Assembly: GCA_947487205.1 (NCBI GenBank)
Contig: CANKVU010000017.1
Location: forward strand, 55,895-119,894
Source: an uncultured Paracoccaceae bacterium
GTDB taxonomy: Bacteria > Pseudomonadota > Alphaproteobacteria > Rhodobacterales > Rhodobacteraceae
Direction of reading: 5' to 3'
DNA length: 64,000 bases
Shown here: piece after piece, positions 45,176-55,198 of the stretch
How positions within the stretch are numbered: position 1 is the first letter of the stretch
Layout of the letters: every line of letters starts with the position of its first letter
Position numbers and translations under genes: made by a program
The notes under the pieces: model-generated
What the model saw: the letters and a program-made list of their open reading frames with translations, nothing else
Told to the model about the DNA's origin: nothing
The model's database searches: none

Positions 45176-46032
45176 AGGTGACCGTCCACGACACCACGCG
45201 ATGCCTCCTGGGGGAGGGGCCGCTCTGGCACCCCGAGCGGGAGGCGTTCCTGTGGTGCGACATCCTCTCGCGCCGCATCCTGTCGCGCGAAGGCGGTGCC
45301 CTGCGGGACTGGAGCTTCGACCGGTTCGTGTCCTGCATGGGATGGGTCGATGGCGACCGGGTCCTCGTCGCGACCGAAACCGACCTTACGCTCCTTACCC
45401 TGTCCTCCGGCGCGACGGAGAGCGTCGCGACCCTTGAATCCGACGATCCGTCGACCCGGTCGAACGACGGCCGGGCAGACCCGTTCGGTGGATTCTGGGT
45501 CAGCACGATGGGTGTCGACAAGTCGGAGGGGGCGGGTGCCATCTACCGGTTCCACGGCGGAAAGCTGACATGCCTCCGGTCCGGCCTGACCATCCCGAAC
45601 GCGATCTGCTTTTCCCCGGACGGGCGGCATGCCTTCTTCACCGACACGCCGACCCGGGTCGTGATGCGCTGGGCGCTGGATTCCGACGGCTGGCCCGATG
45701 GCGAACCCGAGCCCTTCGTGGACGAGACCGCCGAGGGGCATCGCCCCGACGGCGCTGTCTGCGACGCAGACGGCCAGCTCTGGGTATCGCATTGGGGGTC
45801 GAGCAGGGTCGCGGTCTACGACGCCCAGGGGCAACTCCGGCGCGAGGTGGGGCTGCCGGCGACGCAGGCCACCTGCCCGGCCTTCGGCGGGCCGGATCTG
45901 TCGACGCTTTACTGCACGACCGCGGCCGTCGGTCTGTCCGAAGAGGAACTGACGCGGAACCCCGCCCATGGCCTGACATTCGCCATCGAGGATGCCGGGC
46001 GGGGGCAGGCCGAGCACAGGGTGATCCTGTGA
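45172..46032 (+). CDS. SMP-30/gluconolactonase-family sugar lactonase
   Basis: A 286-aa six-bladed propeller that opens aldono-lactones. Metal ligands fit the family: Glu in 'CLLGEGPLWHPE', Asn in 'TIPNAICFSPDG' and Asp in 'HRPDGAVCDADG'. 'STMGVDKSEGAGAIYRF' is the typical inner strand. In this operon the substrate is probably galactono- or arabinono-lactone made by an aldose dehydrogenase that is not in the window. Both ends overlap neighbouring genes. Confidence 0.92.
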   Translation: MKVTVHDTTRCLLGEGPLWHPEREAFLWCDILSRRILSREGGALRDWSFDRFVSCMGWVDGDRVLVATETDLTLLTLSSGATESVATLESDDPSTRSNDGRADPFGGFWVSTMGVDKSEGAGAIYRFHGGKLTCLRSGLTIPNAICFSPDGRHAFFTDTPTRVVMRWALDSDGWPDGEPEPFVDETAEGHRPDGAVCDADGQLWVSHWGSSRVAVYDAQGQLRREVGLPATQATCPAFGGPDLSTLYCTTAAVGLSEEELTRNPAHGLTFAIEDAGRGQAEHRVIL

Positions 46033-47042
46033 CCGATCCCGTCGCGATCGGCGCCCTGCCCGATGGACGCCGGGTGCGAGCCGTCACGCTGGACAACGGC
46101 CGCCTGCGCGTGACCGTGTGGGACCATGGCGCGCGCTTGCACGACGTGCGAATGGCGGGACATGGCTTCTCGCTTGTTCTCGGGGGTCGTGAGCCCGAAG
46201 TTTATGGGTCCCTGTTGTCCACCTTTGGGGCGATCATCGGACCCGTCGCGAACCGGATCCGCAATGCCAGATTCGAGATCGACGGAACGGTCTATCAGGT
46301 GGAAGCCGGGACGAACGGCCATTGCCTGCATTCGGAATCCGCCGGCCTGCACGGCAAGATATGGGAAATCGCCGAGATCCTGCCGGACGCCGTGACCCTG
46401 GCCCTCGACCTGCCGCACGGCGAGGGCGGGTTTCCCGGGAACCGCCATGTGCGCGCGCGCTATGCCCTCGACGGTGCGACCCTGCGGCTGGACCTGTCCG
46501 CCACCACGGACCGGGCCACACCGATGGGCCTGACCCACCATCCCTATTGGACGATGCAGGATCCCGAAAGCTGGGGCGGACAAACCTTGTGGATCGACGC
46601 GGCGCACTATCTCCCGGTGGACGACGAGACGATCCCCACCGGCGAGATCGCACCGGTCGGTGATACGGGCTACGATTTCCGCACCCCGCGGTGGCTGGAC
46701 CCGGACACAGTGCCGCCCCTCGACCACAATTTCTGCCTCGCGCAGGCACCGCGCAACCTGACCCCCTGCCTGCGCCTGACGGGCCCCGAGACAGGCTTGA
46801 CGCTCGAGATCGCGACCACGGCGCCCGGGTTGCAGGTGTTCGACATGCGGCCCTTCTCCATCGAGGACGAGCCGACCCTGCATGGCCATCCCTACCCGGC
46901 CGGGGCCGCTTTGGCGATGGAGCCGCAGATGTGGCCCGACGCCCTGGGCCGGTCGGACTGGCCGGGCATCGTCCTGCGCCCCGGGGACACCTGGCGGCTT
47001 GCGGCGGAGTACCGCCTTACGGCCGGGGATCAGGTGCGCTGA
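46029..47042 (+). CDS. Aldose 1-epimerase
   Basis: A 337-aa GalM-type mutarotase that interconverts alpha and beta anomers, feeding the dehydrogenase of the pathway. Family motifs: 'GPVANRIRNARFEIDG', the catalytic His in 'MGLTHHPYWTM' and Glu in 'ALAMEPQMWPDA'; 'PLDHNFCLAQAP' binds sugar. The start is GTG 46029, overlapping the lactonase stop. Its last 13 bases overlap the convergent hydrolase gene. Confidence 0.92.
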   Translation: MTDPVAIGALPDGRRVRAVTLDNGRLRVTVWDHGARLHDVRMAGHGFSLVLGGREPEVYGSLLSTFGAIIGPVANRIRNARFEIDGTVYQVEAGTNGHCLHSESAGLHGKIWEIAEILPDAVTLALDLPHGEGGFPGNRHVRARYALDGATLRLDLSATTDRATPMGLTHHPYWTMQDPESWGGQTLWIDAAHYLPVDDETIPTGEIAPVGDTGYDFRTPRWLDPDTVPPLDHNFCLAQAPRNLTPCLRLTGPETGLTLEIATTAPGLQVFDMRPFSIEDEPTLHGHPYPAGAALAMEPQMWPDALGRSDWPGIVLRPGDTWRLAAEYRLTAGDQVR

Positions 47043-47767
47043 GCCACCGCGACGATCGCGGTCTCGATCAGGGTCAGGCAATCGGGGCTGGAAAAGCGGT
47101 GATCGGCGCCATTGACCAGGGTCAGCCGAACATCGCCGTGCAGATGATCGAGCAGCCGGAGGGCCGTCTCCCGCGTCACGTCGGCGTCCTCGGTTCCCTG
47201 CAGCAGCCGAACCCGGCCGAGCCGCGGCGGAGGACGGCGCAGAACGAGGTGCCCGCGCCCGTCCTCGATCAGACGCTGCGTGATGACGTAAGGGGCCCCG
47301 TACTCGCTGGGAAGCGCCACGCGGCCCTCCTGCGTGAGGGTCTCGCGTTGCGCCGCGTCGAAACCCGCCCACATGCTGTCCTCGGTGAAATCTGGCGCCG
47401 CGGCGATGCCGACGAACCCCGCCACCCGGTCGAGCCGGTGGGCGACCAGGAGCCCGATCCATCCCCCCATGGACGAGCCGACGAGTACAACGGGTCCGTC
47501 TGTCAGCGCCTCGATCGCGGACGCGGCATCGCGGGCCCAATCGCCGATGGCGCCCTCCTCGAAGGTTCCGGAACTCTGCCCGTGGCCGGAATAGTCGAAC
47601 CGGAGGAAGGCGCGACCGGTCCTCGCGGCCCACGCGTCGAGGTGGACGGCCTTGGTACCCTCCATGTCGGACTTGAACCCCCCGAGGAACACGATCCAGG
47701 GTCCCTGCCCCGGCCGGCGGTGATAGGCGATGCAACGACCATCTGCGGTGACGAGGAATTCGGTCAT
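47030..47767 (-). CDS. Alpha/beta hydrolase
   Basis: A 245-aa alpha/beta hydrolase, '[19 protein letters not shown]' with nucleophile '[13 protein letters not shown]' (Ser about 107). An acid lies near '[20 protein letters not shown]' and the histidine in 'VNGADHRFS'. The layout resembles palmitoyl-protein-thioesterase/ABHD10-like hydrolases. The start [15 protein letters not shown] (47767) is taken; the track extension to 48112 is antisense to thrS. It is convergent with the epimerase, with a 13-bp overlap. Confidence 0.88.
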   Translation of the reverse strand: MTEFLVTADGRCIAYHRRPGQGPWIVFLGGFKSDMEGTKAVHLDAWAARTGRAFLRFDYSGHGQSSGTFEEGAIGDWARDAASAIEALTDGPVVLVGSSMGGWIGLLVAHRLDRVAGFVGIAAAPDFTEDSMWAGFDAAQRETLTQEGRVALPSEYGAPYVITQRLIEDGRGHLVLRRPPPRLGRVRLLQGTEDADVTRETALRLLDHLHGDVRLTLVNGADHRFSSPDCLTLIETAIVAVAQRT

Positions 47768-47924
47768 GGGACGGACCGTCGCGGCGTTGCCCGTCCGCGT
47801 CAAGCAAGATGGAGCGGCCGGCCGGCCGATCCGGTTGACAGGATCGGACCGCTCGGCCATGTGCCAAGCGACATACTTGCAACCGGGCGTTCCGTGGGCG
47901 CCGAACCGACGAGGAGAGTGGCCG

Positions 47925-49871
47925 ATGGCCCCAATTTCCCTGACATTTCCCGACGGCAACGCGCGCGAATTCGATGCCGGCGTGACCCCCGCCGAGGTCG
48001 CGGCCTCGGTCTCGAAATCCCTGTCGAAGAAGGCGATATCGGCCAGCGTGGACGGACGCCATTGGGACCTGCAGTGGCCCATCGAGGCAGATGCGGCAAT
48101 CGCGATCCACACCTTCGACGACGATGCCGCGGCCTACGAGCTGATCCGCCACGACCTGGCGCATATCATGGCCCGCGCGGTGCAGGAGATCTGGCCAGAC
48201 GTGAGGGTCACGATCGGCCCGGTCATCGCCAATGGCTGGTACTACGATTTCGACCGGGAAGAGCCCTTTACGCCCGAGGATCTGACCCGGATCGAGAAAA
48301 CCATGAAGGAGATCATCGCCCGGCGCGATCCAGTCACGACCGAGGTGTGGGACCGGGCGCGCGCGATCGCGCATTACGAGGCCCGGAGCGAACCCTACAA
48401 GGTCGAACTGATCGAGGCGATCCCCGGGAACGAGCCCCTGCGGATGTATTGGCACGGGGACTGGCAGGACCTGTGCCGCGGTCCGCACCTGCAGCATACC
48501 GGCCAGGTGCCCGGCGACGCGTTCAAGCTGATGTCGGTGGCCGGCGCGTATTGGCGCGGCGATTCCACCCGGCCGATGCTGCAGCGGATCTATGGCGTGG
48601 GGTTCCGCACCAAGAAGGAGCTCGACGCCCACCTGACGATGCTGGAGGAGGCCGCCAGGCGCGACCACCGACGGCTCGGCCGGGAGATGGACCTGTTCCA
48701 CATGCAGGAGGAGGCCCCGGGGCAGGTATTCTGGCATCCGAACGGCTGGTCGATCTATGTCGCCCTGCAGGATTACATGCGTCGCCGCCAGCGCGCTCAC
48801 GGCTATGTGGAGGTGAACACCCCCCAGGTCGTGGACCGAAAGCTGTGGGAAGCGTCGGGCCATTGGGAGAAGTACCAGGAGAACATGTTCATCGTCGAAG
48901 TCGACGAGGACCATGCCCGCGAGAAGGCCGTGAACGCCCTGAAACCCATGAACTGCCCCTGCCATGTGCAGGTCTACAACCAGGGTCTCAAATCCTATCG
49001 GGACCTGCCCTTGCGGATGGCGGAATTCGGGTCGTGCAACCGCTATGAGCCCTCCGGCGCCCTTCACGGGATCATGCGTGTCCGCGGCTTCACCCAGGAC
49101 GACGCCCATGTCTTCTGCGAGGAAAGCCAGATCGAGGCGGAAACCAAGCGTTTCATCGACATGCTGGCCGGGATCTATCGCGACCTCGGATTCGAGCGGT
49201 TCAGGGTCAAGTTCTCCGACCGTCCCGAGACCCGTTCGGGTTCGGACGAGGTCTGGGACAAGGCTGAGCAGGCCCTGAAGGACGCGACCGAGGCGGCGGG
49301 CTGCGCCTTCGAGCTGAATCCGGGCGAGGGCGCCTTCTACGGCCCGAAGCTGGAATTCGTCCTGACCGACGCGATCGGCCGCGACTGGCAATGCGGCACG
49401 CTGCAAGTCGATTTCGTCCTCCCCGACCGTCTCGACGCGACTTATATCGGTCGCGACGGCGCACGGCACCGACCCGTCATGCTGCACAGGGCGATCCTGG
49501 GAAGTTTCGAGCGCTTCATCGGGATCCTAGTCGAGGATTCCGCCGGCCGCCTGCCCTTGTGGCTGGCACCCCGGCAGGCGGTTGTGGCCACGATCGTGTC
49601 CGATGCCGACGCGTATGCCGAGGATGTCGTTGCCCACCTTCGGAAGGCCGGGTTGAGGGTCGACGCGGATACCCGCAACGAGAAGATCAATTACAAGGTG
49701 CGCGAGCATTCCATGGGCAAGGTTCCCGCGATCCTTGCCGTGGGCGCGCGCGAGGTGGCCGAGGGTACCGTGGCCCTCCGGCGGCTGGGCGAAAAGCACC
49801 AGCGTACCATGCCCCTCGACGAGGCGGTGGCCGATCTCGCGCGCGAAGCCACCCCGCCGGATCTGCGCTAA
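47925..49871 (+). CDS. thrS: Threonyl-tRNA synthetase
   Basis: A class-II synthetase of 648 aa: TGS domain (1-60), editing domain with '[20 protein letters not shown]', and a catalytic core with zinc cysteine in '[11 protein letters not shown]', '[22 protein letters not shown]' (motif 2) and '[19 protein letters not shown]' (motif 3). The C-terminal anticodon domain is '[20 protein letters not shown]'. Start [11 protein letters not shown] at 47925 has GAGGAGAG upstream. The stop overlaps the convergent ArsC-like gene by four bases. Confidence 0.97.
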   Translation: MAPISLTFPDGNAREFDAGVTPAEVAASVSKSLSKKAISASVDGRHWDLQWPIEADAAIAIHTFDDDAAAYELIRHDLAHIMARAVQEIWPDVRVTIGPVIANGWYYDFDREEPFTPEDLTRIEKTMKEIIARRDPVTTEVWDRARAIAHYEARSEPYKVELIEAIPGNEPLRMYWHGDWQDLCRGPHLQHTGQVPGDAFKLMSVAGAYWRGDSTRPMLQRIYGVGFRTKKELDAHLTMLEEAARRDHRRLGREMDLFHMQEEAPGQVFWHPNGWSIYVALQDYMRRRQRAHGYVEVNTPQVVDRKLWEASGHWEKYQENMFIVEVDEDHAREKAVNALKPMNCPCHVQVYNQGLKSYRDLPLRMAEFGSCNRYEPSGALHGIMRVRGFTQDDAHVFCEESQIEAETKRFIDMLAGIYRDLGFERFRVKFSDRPETRSGSDEVWDKAEQALKDATEAAGCAFELNPGEGAFYGPKLEFVLTDAIGRDWQCGTLQVDFVLPDRLDATYIGRDGARHRPVMLHRAILGSFERFIGILVEDSAGRLPLWLAPRQAVVATIVSDADAYAEDVVAHLRKAGLRVDADTRNEKINYKVREHSMGKVPAILAVGAREVAEGTVALRRLGEKHQRTMPLDEAVADLAREATPPDLR

Positions 49872-50194
49872 CTCAGAAGGTCTGTCTGCACCTCGGGGCC
49901 CCATCCGAGGTGCAGCTTATCCCTGGTCTCAATCACCGGGCGCTTCATCAGCGCCGGATGCGACCGGAGAAGCGCGACGGGATCGCCCGATTGCTCATCC
50001 ACCGACAGCTTGCGCCACGTCGTGGAGCGTCGATTGAGCAGCTTTTCGCCGAAAGCATCGTGGAACCGGTCAGCCGTGCCGTGTGCAAACCCGTCCCGCC
50101 GCAGGTCGTGCAGGCGAACCTCATATCCACGTTTTTCCAACGCGATCAGCGCTTTCCGGCAGGTGTCGCAGTTCTTCAGGCCGTACAGGACCAT
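49868..50194 (-). CDS. ArsC/Spx-family thioredoxin-fold protein
   Basis: A 108-aa protein of the ArsC family, YffB/Spx-like subgroup: '[20 protein letters not shown]' with a CxxC pair near the N terminus, then '[10 protein letters not shown]' and '[15 protein letters not shown]'. Arsenate reductase is unlikely because no ars genes are near and ArsC usually has a single catalytic cysteine. It may be a glutathione-dependent thiol enzyme. It lies tail-to-tail with thrS. Confidence 0.85.
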   Translation of the reverse strand: MVLYGLKNCDTCRKALIALEKRGYEVRLHDLRRDGFAHGTADRFHDAFGEKLLNRRSTTWRKLSVDEQSGDPVALLRSHPALMKRPVIETRDKLHLGWGPEVQTDLLS

Positions 50195-50367
50195 ATTCCT
50201 TCCCTTCTTCCGTCGTTAAGACTTTGCTTGATTTATCGTCCAGCTTCGCTTCAGGATTTGGGTGTCAATCTTTCCGTGGCGCCGCTTTTGACGAGATGCC
50301 TGACTTGGAAGACCCTGGCTGCACTAAGCCGCACGCGCGGCAAGACGATGACTATCGGAGATCAGGT

Positions 50368-50574
50368 ATGCCCACCGGCACCGTGAAATGGTTCAACACC
50401 ACCAAAGGCTACGGCTTCATTGCGCCCGATTCGGGTGGAAAGGACGTATTTGTCCACATCTCGGCAGTCGAACGCGCGGGGCTGACCGGCCTCGCCGACA
50501 ACCAGAAGATCAGCTACGAACTGATCTCGGGCCGCGACGGACGCGAGTCCGCAGGGGAGCTGCAACCGCTCTGA
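50368..50574 (+). CDS. Cold-shock-domain protein
   Basis: A 68-aa CspA-family RNA-binding protein with both RNP motifs, 'KGYGFIAP' and 'DVFVHI', in the usual 'GTVKWFNTTKGYGFIAPDSG' start. The track ORF begins far upstream in the leader; ATG 50368 is the family start. About 170 bp between this ATG and the arsC-like gene leave room for a long 5' leader, common for cold-shock genes. Confidence 0.95.
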   Translation: MPTGTVKWFNTTKGYGFIAPDSGGKDVFVHISAVERAGLTGLADNQKISYELISGRDGRESAGELQPL

Positions 50575-50589
50575 TCCGCCCTCGGCGGA
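50575..50589 (+). terminator. Short hairpin directly after the cold-shock gene
   Basis: TCCGCC-CTC-GGCGGA is a perfect 6-bp stem starting at the stop codon's next base. No T-tract follows, so termination is uncertain. Confidence 0.4.
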
Positions 50590-50636
50590 CACCTTCCACG
50601 AGGCCAGCGCCACCACGCGGGCCTTCTTGTTCCCAA

Positions 50637-51032
50637 TCAAGATGCCAGGCGCAGCATCACCGCGACGCCCGCCCAGGCCGCAAATCCGGTCAGCACCGTT
50701 CCCCACGCGGTGTCCAACGCGACCATGGTCCACGACCAGTCCCGCATCACGGACATCGACGTGAATTCGTAGGTCCCGTACGCCATCGCACCGATCACGG
50801 CCCCCTTCAGCGCGGCTTCGAGCGGGTTGCCGGCAAGCATGGCCGGGCCCGAAACCAGCCAGACCAGACCGGCTACATAGGCCAGATAGAACGCTGCCGC
50901 TGGCAGGACGAGGGGCGCATCGCGCATCGCATCGCCCAGATGGCGCTCGAAAACCGGCTGCATGACCAGTTTCAGGACGACCGCATCCAGCACGAGGAAG
51001 ATGACGGCCGTAAGAAGGTAGAGGGGGAACAT
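50637..51032 (-). CDS. DUF2177 family membrane protein
   Basis: A 131-aa, four-helix membrane protein of DUF2177: 'LYLLTAVIFLVLDAVVLKLV', 'GAVIGAMAYGTYEFTSMSVMRDWSW' and 'ALDTAWGTVLTGFAAWAG'. The aromatic 'YGTYEFTS' and 'DTAWG' blocks are the family hallmark. The function is unknown. It is a lone gene between the cold-shock gene and lon, on the same strand as lon but behind its terminator. Confidence 0.85.
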   Translation of the reverse strand: MFPLYLLTAVIFLVLDAVVLKLVMQPVFERHLGDAMRDAPLVLPAAAFYLAYVAGLVWLVSGPAMLAGNPLEAALKGAVIGAMAYGTYEFTSMSVMRDWSWTMVALDTAWGTVLTGFAAWAGVAVMLRLAS

Positions 51033-51125
51033 GGCTACTCCGTCCGGGATATCGGAAGCAACCTAGCGTGGATCGCGGCAGGGCTAGTGCCGAGACGCGC
51101 GGCCGGGCCGCTGCCACGACGCAAG

Positions 51126-51154
51126 AGCCCGCCGCGCGGGGGGCGCGGCGGGCT
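51126..51154 (-). terminator. Strong hairpin after lon
   Basis: AGCCCGCCGCGC and GCGCGGCGGGCT form a perfect 12-bp stem around a five-base loop, 30 bp past the lon stop on the minus strand. The following bases (CTTGCG) are only weakly T-rich, so rho-independent activity is likely but not sure. Confidence 0.65.
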
Positions 51155-51183
51155 GTGCAATCAAGGAGAACGGTACCGCCGCC

Positions 51184-53589
51184 TTAGTGCGGCAGGCTTG
51201 CCGCGTTCTCGGCAGCCGCGGAGCGGGCCGCGCGTTCTGCATCGGCGGCCTCCTGCGCGGCTTCGTCCCACTCGACGGGTTCCGGCTCCCGTACGAGGGC
51301 GTATTTCAGCACCTCGTTCACATGACCGACGGGGATGATCTCCAGCCCCTCCTTCACGTTGTCCGGAATATCGGCGAGATCCTTCTGGTTCTCTTGCGGG
51401 ATGAGCACCGTCTTGATCCCGCCGCGCAATGCCGCGAGAAGCTTCTCCTTCAAGCCACCGATCGGCAGAGCGTTGCCCCGCAGGGTCACCTCGCCAGTCA
51501 TGGCGATGTCCTTGCGCACGGGGATCTGGGTCAGCACCGACACGATCGACGTTACCATGGCCAGCCCGGCGGACGGGCCGTCCTTCGGCGTCGCCCCCTC
51601 GGGGACGTGGACGTGGATGTCCAGCGTGTCGAACTTGGGCGGCTTCACCCCAATTCTGGGACTGATCGAGCGAACGAAGCTGGACGCGGCATCGATCGAT
51701 TCCTTCATCACGTCGCCGAGCGTCCCGGTGGTCTTCATCCGTCCCTTGCCCGGAAGGCGCAGGGCCTCGATGTGGAGAAGCTCGCCACCGACCGACGTGT
51801 AGGCCAGGCCGGTCACCGCGCCGATCTGATCCTCTTCTTCCGCCAGACCGTACCGGTGCTTGGGCACACCGAGATAGTCCGAGAGGTTCTCTGGCGTGAT
51901 CGTGACCTTCTCCGCCTCCTTCTTCACGATCTGGGTAGTCGCCTTGCGGGCGAGCTTCGCCAATTCGCGCTCCAGATTACGGACGCCCGCCTCGCGGGTA
52001 TAGGTCCGGATCACCTGATACAAAGCCTCGTCCGTGATCTCGAACTCACCCTTCTTCAAGCCGTGGTTCTTGATCTGCTTTCCGATCAGGTGGCGCCGGG
52101 CGATCTCGGCCTTCTCGTCCTCGGTGTAGCCGGCGAGCGGAATGATCTCCATCCGGTCGAGAAGCGGACCGGGCATGTTGTAGGAGTTCGCCGTGGTCAG
52201 GAACATCACGTTCGAGAGGTCGTATTCCACCTCTAGGTAATGATCGACGAAGGTCGAATTCTGCTCGGGGTCGAGCACCTCAAGCATTGCCGACGCCGGG
52301 TCGCCGCGGAAATCCTGCCCCATCTTGTCGATTTCATCCAACAGAATGAGCGGATTGGTCGTCTTTGCCTTCTTCAATGCCTGGATGATCTTGCCCGGCA
52401 TCGACCCGATATAGGTCCGGCGGTGGCCGCGGATTTCGCTTTCGTCGCGCACGCCGCCGAGCGAGATGCGGATGAATTCGCGTCCCGTTGCCCGAGCGAC
52501 CGATTTGCCGAGAGAGGTCTTGCCGACGCCCGGCGGCCCGACGAGGCACATGATCGGCCCCTTCAGCTTCTTCGAGCGCTGCTGGACCGCAAGATACTCG
52601 ACGATCCGTTCCTTCACCTTCTCGAGGCTGTAATGATCGTCGTCGAGCACTTTCTGCGCCCGGCCCAGATCCTTCTTGACGCGGGACTTGGTGCCCCACG
52701 GGATCGAGAGCATCCAGTCGAGGTAGTTGCGCACTACCGTCGCCTCGGCGGACATGGGCGACATGTTCTTGAGCTTCTTCAGCTCCGCCTCGGCCTTGTC
52801 CCGCGCCTCCTTCGACAGCTTCGTCTCGGAAATGCGCTTCTCCAGTTCGGCGACTTCACCCTCGCCGTCCTCTCCGTCACCCAGCTCCTTCTGGATCGCC
52901 TTCATCTGCTCGTTGAGATAATATTCGCGCTGCGTCCGCTCCATCTGGGACTTCACGCGCGTCTTGATCTTCTTCTCGACCTGCAGGACCGAGACTTCGC
53001 CCTGCATCAGGCCATAGACCCGTTCGAGCCGCTCGGCGATCTCCAGAGTCTCCAGCAGCTCCTGCTTCTGGCGCACCTCGACACCCAGATGGCCCGCCAC
53101 GAGATCGGCCAGCTTCGCGGGATCGCGGGTCTCGCCCACGGCGGCAAGCGCTTCCTCGGGGATATTCTTCTTCACCTTGGCGTAGCGCTCGAATTCCTCG
53201 CCCACAGACCGGAGAAGCGCGTTCACGGTATCCTCTTCGCCCATCGTCTCGACGAGCTCCTCGGCCTCGGCCTCGAAGAACGACTCGTTCTCGACGTATC
53301 CGGTAATCCGGACGCGCGCGCGCCCCTCGACCAGAACCTTCACGGTCCCGTCGGGCAGTTTCAGCAGCTGAAGGACGTTGGCCAGAACGCCGGTACGATA
53401 GATGCCGTCCGTATCGGGGTCGTCGACGCCGGGATCCACCTGGCTCGCCAGCAGAATCTGCTTGTCGTCGGCCATCACCTCCTCGAGCGCGCGCACCGAC
53501 CGTTCCCGGCCCACGAAGAGAGGGACGATCATGTGCGGGAATACGACGATGTCGCGCAGCGGCAGGACGGGATGGGTATGCTCGGTCAT
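51184..53589 (-). CDS. lon: ATP-dependent protease Lon
   Basis: An 801-aa LonA protease that degrades misfolded and regulatory proteins. N domain 1-200 ('[21 protein letters not shown]'), AAA+ Walker A '[13 protein letters not shown]' (351-363), Walker B '[12 protein letters not shown]'. The protease domain has catalytic Ser in '[11 protein letters not shown]' (about 673) and Lys in '[15 protein letters not shown]'. The start [10 protein letters not shown] at 53589 is used; the track's upstream M is in the leader. The usual clpX and hupB neighbours are absent. Confidence 0.97.
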   Translation of the reverse strand: MTEHTHPVLPLRDIVVFPHMIVPLFVGRERSVRALEEVMADDKQILLASQVDPGVDDPDTDGIYRTGVLANVLQLLKLPDGTVKVLVEGRARVRITGYVENESFFEAEAEELVETMGEEDTVNALLRSVGEEFERYAKVKKNIPEEALAAVGETRDPAKLADLVAGHLGVEVRQKQELLETLEIAERLERVYGLMQGEVSVLQVEKKIKTRVKSQMERTQREYYLNEQMKAIQKELGDGEDGEGEVAELEKRISETKLSKEARDKAEAELKKLKNMSPMSAEATVVRNYLDWMLSIPWGTKSRVKKDLGRAQKVLDDDHYSLEKVKERIVEYLAVQQRSKKLKGPIMCLVGPPGVGKTSLGKSVARATGREFIRISLGGVRDESEIRGHRRTYIGSMPGKIIQALKKAKTTNPLILLDEIDKMGQDFRGDPASAMLEVLDPEQNSTFVDHYLEVEYDLSNVMFLTTANSYNMPGPLLDRMEIIPLAGYTEDEKAEIARRHLIGKQIKNHGLKKGEFEITDEALYQVIRTYTREAGVRNLERELAKLARKATTQIVKKEAEKVTITPENLSDYLGVPKHRYGLAEEEDQIGAVTGLAYTSVGGELLHIEALRLPGKGRMKTTGTLGDVMKESIDAASSFVRSISPRIGVKPPKFDTLDIHVHVPEGATPKDGPSAGLAMVTSIVSVLTQIPVRKDIAMTGEVTLRGNALPIGGLKEKLLAALRGGIKTVLIPQENQKDLADIPDNVKEGLEIIPVGHVNEVLKYALVREPEPVEWDEAAQEAADAERAARSAAAENAASLPH

Positions 53590-53831
53590 CTCATTATCCT
53601 TGTTGCAAGGGCGCCTCGGTCCCGCTCGGCGGCGACGCAATCGGCCCTTCGGTACAGCGATCATGTGGTAGGCGGACTGAGCCGGTTCAACCTCGCGCGA
53701 TCTCCTCGCTCGTCAGTGTGGAGCGGAGCGCGGCGATGGGCAAGCGCGTCGGGCCATCGTCGCGCCGGCGTCGCGACCGCGGGCCTCGGCCGGGCGCGTC
53801 GGACTCGTCAATGAGCCCGCAATCTCACGGC

Positions 53832-54968
53832 TCAAAGCGGGGGGATGTCGCCCTCGGTCCGGCGAGCATGGAACCCGCGTTCCCAATCGGCGAACCGCCC
53901 CTCCGCGATGGCCGCCCGCATCCCCTGCATGAGTTCCTGGAAATAGTGCAGGTTGTGCCAGGTCAGCAGCATTCCGGAGATCATTTCTCCAGCGCGAAAG
54001 ACGTGGTGGAGATAGGCGCGTGAATACGACCGACATGCCGGACAGGTGCATGTCTCGTCCAGCGGGCGGGGGTCGTCGGCGTGGCGGGCATTCTTCAGGT
54101 TCACCTGTCCCGCGCGGGTCCAGGCCTGCCCGGTCCGGCCAGACCGCGACGGCAGGACGCAATCCATCATGTCGATGCCGCGCTTCACGGCGCCCACGAT
54201 GTCGTCGGGCTTGCCCACACCCATGAGGTATCGCGGCCGGTCGACGGGCAGCATGTCGCATGCATGGTCGAGAACCCCGAACATCGCCTCCTGCCCCTCG
54301 CCCACGGCAAGGCCGCCGACCGCATATCCGTCGAACCCGATCCGGGTCAGCGCCGCGGCGCTTTCCTCGCGCAGTTCGCGGGTGACGCCGCCCTGCTGGA
54401 TGCCGAAGAGGGCGTGTCCGGGGCGGTCGCCGAAGGCGGCGCGCGACCGTTCGGCCCAGCGCATCGACAGGCGCATGGATTGAGCGACCCGGGCCTCGTC
54501 GGCCGGAAGCGCCGGACATTCGTCGAAGGCCATCACGATGTCGGCGCCCAGAAGGCGCTGGATCTCCATCGAGCGTTCAGGCGTCAGGTGGTGGCGCGAC
54601 CCATCGATGTGGCTGCGAAAGGTCACGCCCTCTTCGGTCAGCTTGCGCAGGTCGGCCAGGCTCATGACCTGGAACCCGCCCGAATCTGTCAGGATCGGCC
54701 GGTTCCAGTTCATGAACCGGTGCAAGCCGCCCAGCCGCGCGATCCGTTCCGCCCCGGGGCGCAGCATCAGATGGTACGTATTTCCCAACACGATGTCGGC
54801 ACCCGTCTCGCGCACGTTCTCGGGCAGCATCGCCTTGACCGTTCCGGCCGTGCCGACCGGCATGAACGCCGGGGTCCGCACCTCGCCGTTCGGGGTGGAG
54901 ATGAGCCCCGTCCGGGCGGAGCCGTCGGTGCCGTGGAGAGTGAAGCTGAACCGGTCCATCGGTGTCAT
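53832..54968 (-). CDS. tgt: tRNA-guanine transglycosylase (queuine insertion)
   Basis: A 378-aa enzyme that swaps G34 for the preQ1 base in GUN tRNAs. Active-site blocks: '[13 protein letters not shown]' (catalytic Asp), '[10 protein letters not shown]', '[11 protein letters not shown]', nucleophile region '[12 protein letters not shown]', and the zinc site '[16 protein letters not shown]'. MTPMDRFSF (54968) and MDRFSF (54959) are both plausible starts. The companion queA is not in the window. Head-to-head spacing with the RimK gene is about 230 bp. Confidence 0.96.
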   Translation of the reverse strand: MTPMDRFSFTLHGTDGSARTGLISTPNGEVRTPAFMPVGTAGTVKAMLPENVRETGADIVLGNTYHLMLRPGAERIARLGGLHRFMNWNRPILTDSGGFQVMSLADLRKLTEEGVTFRSHIDGSRHHLTPERSMEIQRLLGADIVMAFDECPALPADEARVAQSMRLSMRWAERSRAAFGDRPGHALFGIQQGGVTRELREESAAALTRIGFDGYAVGGLAVGEGQEAMFGVLDHACDMLPVDRPRYLMGVGKPDDIVGAVKRGIDMMDCVLPSRSGRTGQAWTRAGQVNLKNARHADDPRPLDETCTCPACRSYSRAYLHHVFRAGEMISGMLLTWHNLHYFQELMQGMRAAIAEGRFADWERGFHARRTEGDIPPL

Positions 54969-55198
54969 CTGGCCGAATGGCGCACCGCTGGCAAGCGCGA
55001 GCCCCTCCCCGGCATCGGTCGCCGTGACGATCGGCCCCAACACCCCCGTGGTCCTGTCCGCCGCCCGCCATGCACCGCTTGCCAGAGCCGAAGAGCGGGC
55101 CCCCGGACAATCTGCTCCGCATCTATGCGGGCGCCAGACCTTTTGCCTTCGCCGCCGGTCCGTGGCACATGAGCGCCGGTGTCGAAGAGGAGAGTGCC

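Noticed and set aside
45909-49487. 1192-aa minus-strand ORF, the longest in the track
   Set aside because: Antisense across the lactonase, epimerase and thrS genes and out of frame with the real minus-strand hydrolase; only high GC keeps it open.
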